Positions 1-6,228 of a stretch of DNA of 9,620 nucleotides are shown here, in pieces. The stretch is from JAIYDJ01 sp038246975 (lineage in GTDB: Bacteria; Pseudomonadota; Alphaproteobacteria; Rhodobacterales; Rhodobacteraceae), in the NCBI GenBank assembly GCA_038246975.1, contig JBBRVJ010000140.1:1-9620 (forward strand), in the 5' to 3' direction. How positions within the stretch are numbered: the stretch's first letter is position 1; each line of letters starts with the position of its first letter. The position numbers and the translations under genes were made by a program. The notes beneath the pieces were generated by a model. It saw only the letters and a list, made by a program, of their open reading frames with translations. It was not told the origin of the DNA and searched no databases.

Positions 1-466
1 GCACGAAGGGCGGTTTCGAGATCATCACCGCCCGCGCCCATTCCGGTGCCGTCCCCCCCGGCGCGGGCAGGATCAGGACCGCTAGTCCTGCCCAGACGAA
101 ACTCATTCCCAACGTCACCACAATCGACGGCAGATCGCGCAGATAAATGATCACCCCGATGGCCGCATAGGCCGCAATCGCCGCCAGCAAGATCGCCACC
201 CCCAGCAACGGCGTGTCATGCAGATAGGTGGCCGCGACGCAGGCGACAAAGCTGACAAATGTGCCCATCGACAGATCGAGGTCGTTGACCGCCATGATCA
301 GCATTTGCGCAATCGTCGCCAATGCAATCGGCACTGCCAGATTGAACAGCAGGTTCAGCCCGGTATAGCTCATCGCGCGGGGTTGCAGATAGAATACCCC
401 CGCCAGCAACACCAGCAACGACGCCACGGGGACGGCAAGCCGCAGGGTATCGGTCGAAACCTTCAT
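1..466 (-). CDS. Sugar ABC transporter permease, RbsC/CUT2 type (partial, C-terminus outside window)
   Basis: Inner-membrane permease of a ribose-type (CUT2) sugar importer. Reading leftward from ATG at 466-464, the frame stays open for 155 codons to the window edge. The product is very hydrophobic, with membrane-type stretches near residues 10-27, 35-60, 70-95 and 100-150. It carries the signature NDLDLSMG at about residue 65, a variant of the GxxDLSxG motif of the BPD_transp_2 family. The start codon overlaps the stop of the upstream ATPase gene by 4 nt (ATGA), so the two are probably translationally coupled and made in stoichiometric amounts. Family members are usually 300-350 aa, so about half is missing; the cytoplasmic EAA-like loop that would contact the ATPase lies outside the window. 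The exact sugar cannot be read from the permease. Confidence 0.88.
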   Translation of the reverse strand, partial: MKVSTDTLRLAVPVASLLVLLAGVFYLQPRAMSYTGLNLLFNLAVPIALATIAQMLIMAVNDLDLSMGTFVSFVACVAATYLHDTPLLGVAILLAAIAAYAAIGVIIYLRDLPSIVVTLGMSFVWAGLAVLILPAPGGTAPEWARAVMISKPPFV

Positions 467-1911
467 GCCGCCTCCCCTTCGAAAGAGGCGCGCAGGATGT
501 TGTGTTCGCTGATCGCATCCCCCGTCAGTTCCGCGACAATCGCGCCGTCACGAAACACATAAACCCGGTCGCAAAGCTGCATTTCCTCCATTTCGGTCGA
601 ATACCAGACGAAGGTGCGGCCCGCCTCGGCTTCGGACCGGATCATGCCGTAAACCTCGTTCTTGGTGCCGACATCGACGCCGCGCATCGGATCGTCCATC
701 AAGACGACGGGCGCGCGGGTCGACAGGGCACGGGCGAACAGCACCTTTTGCTGATTGCCCCCCGACAGCGACAGGATCGGGTTGTTCATGTCCGGGGTGC
801 GAATCTCGATGCGGGATTTCCATGTGTCGCCCCGCGCCGCCTCGGACTTGTCTTGCAGCAGACCCCGGCGCGACAGGTCGCCCACGGTGGCGACGGTCAT
901 GTTCCGCAGAATGCTCCACAATTCGAAAATCCCGTTCTCGCGGCGGTCTCCGGCCACAAAGGTTACGGCGGGGTCGCGGCGCGGCCACCATCGCGGGCTG
1001 TGATGATCGAACAGCGCCAGCAGCATCCGCGTCTGACCATGACCACCCAGACCCGCAAGGCCGACGACCTCGCCCTTGCAGGCGCGGAACGGCTGGCCCT
1101 TGGGCAGCGCCAAGTCCAGCACAGGTTGCGTCGCGGGCACGACACGGCGCGCGGCGGCTTGATGTTGGGCGGCGCTGCCCATCGCGTCTACCAGGCCTGC
1201 GTGATCAAACCCGCCCGCGCTCCGTTCGGCCAAGATCTGTCCGTCCTTCATCACCACGATCCGGCTGGCCGTTTCAAGGATTTCGTTCAGCATGTGCGAG
1301 ATCAGCACCACCGCGCCACCGCCCGCCACAAACCGGCGAACATGCGCCAGCAACTGCGCCGCAAGCCCTGCGTCCAGCGAAGACGTCGGCTCGTCCAGAA
1401 TGACCAACCGGGGCGGCTGGCCCGCATCGGAAAACGCCATGGCGATTTCCACCATCTGCCGCTGCGCAATCGACAGCGCCCCGACCTGACCCCCTACGTC
1501 GATGCCATGCCCCGGAAAGATCGCATCAAGGCTCGCCGCGATGATGCGCCCGGCGCGACCGCGCCAACCGATGCCGCCCAGATTTCGGTGCATGATCCGG
1601 GTGTTCTCGATGATGCTCAGGTTCGGGCACAACGACAGTTCCTGAAACACACAGCGCACCCCCCGGCTGCGCGCAACGCCGATCCCATATGGCGACAGCC
1701 GGACACCATCGCTGAAAATCTCGCCGTGTTGCGGGGTCAGCCCGCCGTTGATCACCGACACGATGGTAGATTTTCCGGCCCCATTATGCCCCACCAACCC
1801 GATGCACTCGCCCGGCAGGATCGACAGCGAAACTCTATCCAGCGCGCGAACCTCGCCAAACCGCACAGCGGCATTGGCGACTTGCAGCACGGCAGGGGGC
1901 GGCAGGCTCAT
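463..1911 (-). CDS. Sugar ABC transporter ATP-binding protein, RbsA/MglA-type double NBD
   Basis: Cytoplasmic ATPase (482 aa) that powers sugar import, with two fused nucleotide-binding domains as in RbsA, MglA and XylG. NBD1 is complete: Walker A GHNGAGKST (41-49), Q-loop Gln90, signature LSIAQRQ (146-152), Walker B ending LDEP with catalytic Glu174, and H-loop His206. NBD2 (from about 265) has a degenerate Walker A (GLAGLGGHGQ, about 284-293) without the GKS/T lysine, but a perfect signature LSGGNQQ (382-388). Its Walker B reads LMDDP, with Asp407 where Glu is usual, and the H-loop position is YSTE. One active and one degenerate site is normal for this family. The ATG at 1911 is preceded by GGAAG, a good ribosome binding site. 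The gene follows the binding-protein gene after 92 nt and overlaps the permease start by 4 nt. Confidence 0.93.
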   Translation of the reverse strand: MSLPPPAVLQVANAAVRFGEVRALDRVSLSILPGECIGLVGHNGAGKSTIVSVINGGLTPQHGEIFSDGVRLSPYGIGVARSRGVRCVFQELSLCPNLSIIENTRIMHRNLGGIGWRGRAGRIIAASLDAIFPGHGIDVGGQVGALSIAQRQMVEIAMAFSDAGQPPRLVILDEPTSSLDAGLAAQLLAHVRRFVAGGGAVVLISHMLNEILETASRIVVMKDGQILAERSAGGFDHAGLVDAMGSAAQHQAAARRVVPATQPVLDLALPKGQPFRACKGEVVGLAGLGGHGQTRMLLALFDHHSPRWWPRRDPAVTFVAGDRRENGIFELWSILRNMTVATVGDLSRRGLLQDKSEAARGDTWKSRIEIRTPDMNNPILSLSGGNQQKVLFARALSTRAPVVLMDDPMRGVDVGTKNEVYGMIRSEAEAGRTFVWYSTEMEEMQLCDRVYVFRDGAIVAELTGDAISEHNILRASFEGEAA

Positions 1912-1945
1912 GATGGGCTTCCGTCAGTCATCGCCAGGCAGACCC

Positions 1946-1966
1946 GCCCCTTGCGCAACAAGGGGC
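1946..1966 (-). promoter_or_regulatory. Intercistronic 8-bp hairpin between binding protein and ATPase genes
   Basis: GCCCCTTG (1946-1953) and CAAGGGGC (1959-1966) are perfect inverted repeats around a 5-nt loop, giving a GC-rich RNA hairpin on the minus strand, 37 nt after the binding-protein stop and 34 nt before the ATPase start. No U-run follows, so it is not a typical intrinsic terminator. Such hairpins after binding-protein genes commonly protect the upstream mRNA from 3' decay, giving more receptor than ATPase or permease. The structure is seen in the sequence; the role is inferred. Confidence 0.6.
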
Positions 1967-2003
1967 AGGTTGTGTCGACACGCAAAGGCGCGCCGACCTT
2001 GGG

Positions 2004-3014
2004 TTACTTGGCGCCGTCGATCACGGCAATCGCGTCGGCCTGGCTGTATTCTACGTTGGCCACGCCGCCGACCTGGGTGCTGGCCAGATTGTCCTCCAGA
2101 TTGTCCTGGCTGATGCTCAGGAACGGCACGGTCAAATCCTTGGGCACGTCCTTGCCGTCAAGAATCTGCTGCGCGACCCAGAAGGCCAGCGTCGAAACAC
2201 CGGGGGCAATCGACACCGACATGGTGGTATAGCCGTTGGCGTCCTTCTGCTCTTTCCACCACTTCAACTCATCCTCGCGGTTGCCCATGATGATGGTCGG
2301 CATCGGGCGGTCGGTTGCGGCAATCGCCTGTGCGGCTCCGTAACCGTCACCCCCCTGCGTCACGACGGCCACGATTTCCGGCAACGACGGCAGAATACCC
2401 GCGACGGCCTTTTGCGCCACGTCCTGCGCCCAGTCGCCATGCACCGAACCCACCAGCTTGAACTGCGGGAATTGCGCGACGCCCTCACCGATCCCGGCCG
2501 AGATTTCGTCATCGACGAACACGCCCGCAAGGCCCCGGATTTCCAGCAGGTTGCCGCCCTCGGGCATCACGCCTGCCAGATACTCCACCTGACTGCGGCC
2601 CATTTCCTTGAAGTTCACTGCGATGCGCCAGGCGCACGGCTCGGTCACGATGCCGTCAAACGAGACGACGGTGATCCCTGCGTCGCACGCCTCTTTCACC
2701 GCCCCGTTCAGAGCCGTGGGCGAGGCTGCGTTGATCACGATGGCATCGTAGCCCTGCAGAATCATGTTCTGGATCTGGGCTGCCTGCTCGGTCGCCTGAT
2801 TTTCAGCGGTGGTAAAAGTATCGGCAGCCGCCACAGTGCCATCCGCCACAGCCGGGCCGGTGATCTTTTCCCAGCTTGTCAGCATGGCCTGACGCCAGGA
2901 GTTTCCGGCGTAATTGTTTGAAAGTGCAATCTTTTTGGCCGAAGTTTCCGCCAACGCAGGCATAGCCGCAGCCATGAGCGCGGCCGAGGCCAGCAACATC
3001 GTTCTGGTCGTCAT
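2004..3014 (-). CDS. Periplasmic sugar-binding protein of ABC transporter (Peripla_BP_4 / CUT2)
   Basis: Secreted solute receptor (336 aa) that delivers sugar to the permease. The N-terminus is a classical signal peptide: basic MTTRT, hydrophobic LLASAALMAAA, and a cleavage motif ALA before ETS at residues 22/23. The mature part follows the type I periplasmic-binding-protein pattern: IALSNNYAGNSWRQ at about 29, QIQNMILQGYDAIVINAASP around 80-99, VVSFDGIVTEPC around 116-127, and MGR in the ribose-binding-like ligand cleft near 138. Cys110 and Cys127 could form a disulfide. I chose ATG at 3014-3012 because GGGAGAGA lies directly upstream and the signal peptide starts there; a TTG at 3041 would add nine unlikely residues. 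It is the first gene of the operon and expected to be the most highly expressed. Ligand unknown; the neighbouring operon suggests an aldose of the galactose or fucose type. Confidence 0.92.
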   Translation of the reverse strand: MTTRTMLLASAALMAAAMPALAETSAKKIALSNNYAGNSWRQAMLTSWEKITGPAVADGTVAAADTFTTAENQATEQAAQIQNMILQGYDAIVINAASPTALNGAVKEACDAGITVVSFDGIVTEPCAWRIAVNFKEMGRSQVEYLAGVMPEGGNLLEIRGLAGVFVDDEISAGIGEGVAQFPQFKLVGSVHGDWAQDVAQKAVAGILPSLPEIVAVVTQGGDGYGAAQAIAATDRPMPTIIMGNREDELKWWKEQKDANGYTTMSVSIAPGVSTLAFWVAQQILDGKDVPKDLTVPFLSISQDNLEDNLASTQVGGVANVEYSQADAIAVIDGAK

Positions 3015-3137
3015 GTCTCTCTCCCTAACTTTGCTGCACAAATGGCAGCGCTGCTGGCCCCCCGTCCCGGGCGACCAAATTCGGCTTTTCTTGGTGCTGC
3101 GGTTCCTCCACTCAGCAGGGTCAAGGATGGGATAGAA

Positions 3138-3167
3138 TATTCCGTCTGTATAGGGTTTTTAAGACAA
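3138..3167 (-). promoter_or_regulatory. Candidate sigma70-type promoter of the transporter operon
   Basis: On the minus strand TTGTCT (3167-3162) is followed after 18 nt by GGAATA (3143-3138), within the most AT-rich stretch upstream of the binding-protein gene. The 8-bp palindrome GAATATTC (3135-3142) overlaps the putative -10 and could be part of an operator. The match to consensus is modest and the leader would be about 120 nt. Weak call. Confidence 0.25.
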
Positions 3168-3239
3168 CCCGTTTCCGGGATCTCCCCCTTTTTCTGCGGG
3201 GTCCGGCAGTGGCTTCGATCACATCCGTGGACCTCGCTG

Positions 3240-3283
3240 GCTGGCACGCAGAAAGCGGCACGCTGACAAGCAGAAAACGGCAC
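3240..3283. repeat. 22-bp tandem direct repeat (two copies)
   Basis: Two abutting 22-mers, 3240-3261 and 3262-3283, match at 19 of 22 positions and share the core GCAGAAA(G/A)CGGCAC. Tandem 20-nt-scale repeats of this kind occur as multiple terminal repeats at the ends of IS21-family insertion sequences, and also as paired regulator sites. No istA or istB reading frame was found next to it, so the origin is open. Confidence 0.55.
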
Positions 3284-3525
3284 ACGGACGGTTGCGGCCC
3301 AGACGGAACGGCAGGTTCAAGACTACCCGTGTCCCGGCGTCACCGAACGGGACCCTTGCACCGGCAATCCTGGAAAAAGCGTCAGGGCAAATTTGCTGCA
3401 AGACAAGCCCGATCCATGCCGCAGGCCGCAAAAAGCTCACAAAGGTCGGCTGGCGAATTGCCCTCGATCCCGCTCATGCCCCGTCCCGGTGATCGCGCCC
3501 ACAGGGTCACGATCTATGCCCCCGG

Positions 3526-3828
3526 TCAGCGGACCCACGTTGCCGCGACCTTTGTCGCAATCAAGCAAAAGGCGGGCTTCGCGGAATATGCCGAAATGAC
3601 CTGCGCCCTGCCGCCGTCCGCCCAGCCGGATTGCGTGATCGACCGTACCGCGCTGACCTCGGCCGAGATCTGCTCCGCTCTGTGCACCCGGTCCCGAACC
3701 TCGGAGTTCACGGTTGTGCTCCCGGCAAATACGTTGGAAACGGTATTGACCGACAGGCCCACCGCCTGCGCTACCGTAAGGATCGCAAGCTTTGCGCGAC
3801 CCAATTGAACGCCTGCCAGACGTTTCAT
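3526..3828 (-). pseudogene. Truncated LacI-family transcriptional repressor (DNA-binding domain only)
   Basis: The frame starts at ATG 3828-3826 behind AAGGTG and reads MKRLAGVQLGRAKLAIL, then LTVAQAVGLSVNTVSNVF (residues 17-34) and TTVNSEVRDRVHRA (38-51). This is the LacI-family helix-turn-helix: the TVAQ helix, recognition helix VNTVSNV, and the VxxxxRxRV helix 3. After about residue 51 the expected hinge helix (normally followed by GYRPN and ARxL) and the whole periplasmic-binding-like effector domain are missing; the frame ends at 3526 after 101 residues instead of about 330-350. The other two minus frames do not resume the family sequence, and too little space remains before the transporter gene for a full repressor. 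It lies between, and in the same orientation as, the transporter operon, where a local sugar-responsive repressor would be expected. A sequencing frameshift alone does not explain the loss of downstream similarity. Confidence 0.72.
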
Positions 3829-4289
3829 CGCACCTTGATTTGACACATGGATCGGAAAATCCTTGAACAGTCTGCCGCAATGCCGGGAAAACAGTCCCGG
3901 AGGAAGTGGCAGCGCAACCCGGTCAGACACATGCAGTGTGCGGACCTCATGGCAAAGGATTGCGGGGCGCTGCCTTTTCGGCGCCCTGACGACGGATCAA
4001 CGACGGCAATCCGATGGACAAAGTCATTTTCCAGTTCACGGTTTCGGTCTGGTCTTTCGACGTAAACCGGGCCTAACCTTGGCACACCAACCCACTTTCC
4101 CAGCACAGCCCGTTCTGGATCGTCTCGCCAGACCCCGACCCCGGATCAGCCCATGTCCAACCTGTCTTTCCCCACCAAAAGCCAAGATTCGAAGCCAGTG
4201 AACGGAAGGAATTGTAACGACCTGATCGACGGTTTGCCACCGATGGCCGGGAGGATCTGGGTGAGCCTCACGAAAAGAATGTCGCAGCC
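3829..4289. other. Intergenic region between lacI remnant and catabolic operon
   Basis: About 460 bp with no recognised full-length gene. It contains the inverted repeat at 3883-3900, a second 6-bp inverted repeat with a 10-nt loop (GGGCGC 3965-3970, GCGCCC 3981-3986), a small open frame that overlaps the next gene (4153-4293), and the palindrome GTGAG-C-CTCAC (4261-4271) 19 nt before the SDR start. The promoter of the catabolic operon should lie here, but I see no convincing -35/-10 pair. Confidence 0.5.
3883..3900. repeat. Inverted repeat upstream of the lacI remnant
   Basis: CCGGGA (3883-3888) and TCCCGG (3895-3900) are perfect 6-bp arms around a 6-nt centre, 55 nt upstream of the repressor start. 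The embedded heptamer AACAGTC (3890-3896) recurs at 3866-3872, 24 bp away. It could be an operator of the former repressor or a simple hairpin; function unproven. Confidence 0.35.
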
Positions 4290-4293
4290 ATGA
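4153..4293 (+). CDS. Possible 46-codon leader ORF overlapping the SDR start
   Basis: An ATG-initiated frame of 46 codons ends in a TGA (4291-4293) that overlaps the SDR ATG (4290-4292) in an ATGA arrangement. The product has no recognised motif (it ends WVSLTKRMSQP). It has no strong ribosome binding site of its own, but GGGAGG occurs inside it at about 4249-4254. Because the SDR lacks a clear ribosome binding site at normal distance, translation could be handed over from this frame. It may equally be chance in an AT-poor region. Confidence 0.25.
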   Translation: MSNLSFPTKSQDSKPVNGRNCNDLIDGLPPMAGRIWVSLTKRMSQP

Positions 4294-5063
4294 CCGACCG
4301 ATTGGCCGACAAGCGCATCTTCCTGACCGGTGCCGCCCAAGGGATCGGCCTCGCCATCGCCGAGTCTTGCCTGGCCGAGGGCGCATCGCTGTTTCTGGTC
4401 GACCTTGACGCGCCGCTTCTGGCCGAAACGGTCAAGCGGCTGAATGCCGGATCCCGCGTCAGGTATGCGGTGGCCGATATCGCGGATGCCGCCGCGATTG
4501 CGGCCGCGGTTGATACGGCGCGGCACAGCATCGGGCCGGTCAACGCGCTGATCAACAACGCCGGGATCAATGTGTTCAGCGCACCCCTCGATTGCACCGA
4601 TGCCGAATGGGAGCGGTGTTTCAACGTGAACCTGAAAGGTGCGTGGAACTGTTGCCGGGCCGTCCTGCCGGGGCTGATCGCACAGGGGGGTGGGGTGATC
4701 CTCAACATCGCCTCGACCCACAGTTTCAACATCATCCCGCTTACGTTTCCGTATCCGCTGGCCAAACACGCGCTGTTGGGTCTCACGAAATCGCTGGCGC
4801 TGGAATATGCAGCCCAAGGGGTGCGGGTGAATGCGCTGGCGCCGGGCTATGTCGAGACGCAAAAGAACGTCGATTGGTGGAACAGCTTTCCTGACCCGGT
4901 CAAGGCCCGTGCCGCCACCATGGCGCTGCACCCCGGCGGGCGGATTGCCCAACCCGCCGAAATCGCCAAGGCCGCGGTCTTCATGATCTCGGACGAGACG
5001 CCTTTCATGAATGCGGCCTGCCTTGTGGTGGATGGCGGCCTCAGCAACCTGCAACACGGCTGA
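4290..5063 (+). CDS. SDR-family NAD(P)-dependent oxidoreductase, probable sugar 1-dehydrogenase
   Basis: Classical short-chain dehydrogenase (257 aa). It has the cofactor motif TGAAQGIG (13-20), an acidic residue after the second strand (VDLD, Asp38/Asp40) favouring NAD over NADP, NNAG (89-92), and the catalytic tetrad Asn114, Ser142, Tyr155, Lys159 (YPLAK). The C-terminal part contains NALAPGYVET and a terminal VDGG, as in the family. The insert NVDWWNSFPDP around 193-203 resembles SDRs that oxidise free aldoses such as L-fucose or D-galactose at C1. It is the first gene of an operon with an aldonate dehydratase and a keto-deoxy-acid lyase, so oxidation of an aldose to the lactone is the most economical role; exact substrate unknown. 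ATG 4290 is used because it gives the normal family N-terminus, although the ribosome binding site is weak. The next gene starts 11 nt after the stop. Confidence 0.88.
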   Translation: MTDRLADKRIFLTGAAQGIGLAIAESCLAEGASLFLVDLDAPLLAETVKRLNAGSRVRYAVADIADAAAIAAAVDTARHSIGPVNALINNAGINVFSAPLDCTDAEWERCFNVNLKGAWNCCRAVLPGLIAQGGGVILNIASTHSFNIIPLTFPYPLAKHALLGLTKSLALEYAAQGVRVNALAPGYVETQKNVDWWNSFPDPVKARAATMALHPGGRIAQPAEIAKAAVFMISDETPFMNAACLVVDGGLSNLQHG

Positions 5064-5074
5064 AGGAAACCGAT

Positions 5075-6223
5075 ATGAAGATCACCGCACTCAAGACCTT
5101 CATCGTGCCGCCGCGCTGGCTGTTTCTGAAGGTCGAAACCGACGAAGGCATCTCAGGCTGGGGTGAGCCGGTGCTGGAGGGTCACGCCGAAACGCTGGCC
5201 GCCAAGATCCGCGAGTTGGAAGGCTTTCTGATCGGGCGCGATCCGATGCTGATCGAAGACACTTGGCAGATGATCTATCGCAACGGCTGCTATCGCGGCG
5301 GGCCGGTCTTGATGAGTGCGATGTCGGGCATCGACATGGCGCTGTGGGATATCAAGGGCAAGGCTTACGGCCAGCCGATCCATGCGCTGCTGGGCGGCAA
5401 GGTGCGCGACCGGGTGCGCAGCTATCGCTGGATCGGGGGCGACCGGCCTGCGAACCTGATTGCCGAGGCGCGGGCGTTGATCGAGGCAGGCTATGACGCC
5501 TGCAAGTTCAACGTCACCGAAGAGCTGCAATACATCGACAGCTACCGCAAGGTGGACGGCATCCTGCGCCGGTTATTCGCTCTTCGCGAGGCCGTTGGCA
5601 CCACGATGGACCTTGCCTTCGATTTCCACGGCCGGGTGCATCTGCCGATGGCGCGGGTGCTGTTGAAAGAGATGGAGCCGCTGCGCCCCATGTTTGTCGA
5701 GGATGCGGTGGTGTCGGCCCATGTCGATGCGATGGCCGATCTGCAACGCGCCACCTCGATCACGCTCTGCATCGGAGAGCGGCTGCACTCGCGCTATGAC
5801 TTTCGCGCGGTGTTCGAAAAGCGGGCGGCGGGATTGATCAACCCCGACACCGCCCATGTCGGCGGGATATCCGAGATGGTCAGGATTGGTCATATGGCCG
5901 AGGCCTATGACATCGGCATGGCCCCGCATTGCCCGCTGGGGCCGATTGCGCTGGCGGCCTGTCTGCAAGTCGATGCGATCTGCTACAACGCCGTCATTCA
6001 GGAACAGAGCCTTGGCATCCATTATAATCAGGGCGGCGATCTGAACGACTATCTGGTGCCCGAAAGCCGTTTCCGGGTCGAGGCGGGATTTCTGCCGATC
6101 CCGGATGGGCCGGGGCTTGGCATCACGCTGGACGAGGCGGTGATCGAAGAACGCGCCCGAACCGGGCATAGCTGGCGGGCACCGGTCTGGCGGCATGCCG
6201 ACGGTTCCATAGCGGATTGGTGA
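5075..6223 (+). CDS. dgoD: D-galactonate dehydratase (enolase superfamily)
   Basis: Cytoplasmic Mg-dependent dehydratase converting an aldonate, by family D-galactonate, to a 2-keto-3-deoxy acid. The 382-aa product has the same length as I recall for E. coli DgoD and aligns along its whole length: N-terminal PPRW(L/M)FLK(V/I)ETDEG, YRGGP(V/I)LMSA, then FDFHGRV with metal ligand Asp183 and catalytic His185, metal ligands Glu209 (FVEDA) and Glu235 (GER), and APHCPLGPIALAACL with catalytic His285, followed by QEQS(L/M)GIHYN. All catalytic residues keep the E. coli numbering. One deviation: the usual EEP after strand 4 is Glu-Asp-Ala. GAAGGAAA lies ahead of the ATG, 11 nt after the SDR stop. The closest alternatives are dehydratases for related sugar acids such as L-fuconate or D-arabinonate; the DgoD-like N-terminus and active site argue for galactonate-type stereochemistry. 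Confidence 0.9.
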   Translation: MKITALKTFIVPPRWLFLKVETDEGISGWGEPVLEGHAETLAAKIRELEGFLIGRDPMLIEDTWQMIYRNGCYRGGPVLMSAMSGIDMALWDIKGKAYGQPIHALLGGKVRDRVRSYRWIGGDRPANLIAEARALIEAGYDACKFNVTEELQYIDSYRKVDGILRRLFALREAVGTTMDLAFDFHGRVHLPMARVLLKEMEPLRPMFVEDAVVSAHVDAMADLQRATSITLCIGERLHSRYDFRAVFEKRAAGLINPDTAHVGGISEMVRIGHMAEAYDIGMAPHCPLGPIALAACLQVDAICYNAVIQEQSLGIHYNQGGDLNDYLVPESRFRVEAGFLPIPDGPGLGITLDEAVIEERARTGHSWRAPVWRHADGSIADW

Positions 6224-6228
6224 GCGAT

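Larger units (their letters stand above)
3015..3525. other. Intergenic region upstream of the transporter, no intact gene
   Basis: About 510 bp without a convincing gene. It holds the ribosome binding site and candidate promoter of the transporter operon, a 22-bp tandem repeat at 3240-3283, and sequence to the right of that repeat that should correspond to the missing part of the LacI-family gene but shows no LacI effector-domain similarity in any minus frame. Several overlapping open frames exist on both strands here (for instance a plus-strand frame from 3209 to 3808), but none has recognisable motifs or a good ribosome binding site. A decayed mobile element or a deletion scar is possible. 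Confidence 0.5.

Noticed and set aside
502..2232. 576-codon open frame on the plus strand
   Set aside because: Antisense to the ATPase and the end of the binding-protein gene; Arg/Gln/His-rich composition without motifs, typical of a GC-rich shadow frame.
3209..3808. 199-codon plus-strand frame over the lacI remnant
   Set aside because: No recognisable motif or ribosome binding site, and it opposes the clear LacI helix-turn-helix on the minus strand.
3965..3986. GGGCGC/GCGCCC inverted repeat with 10-nt loop as a terminator
   Set aside because: No U-run on either strand and no intact gene ends just upstream; kept only as a note within the intergenic region.
4261..4271. GTGAG-C-CTCAC palindrome as a LacI operator
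   Set aside because: Only 5-bp arms around a single base, no second copy near the transporter promoter; could be chance.
4146..5057. 303-codon open frame on the minus strand
   Set aside because: Antisense to the SDR gene, which has every family motif on the other strand; the shadow has low-complexity composition.
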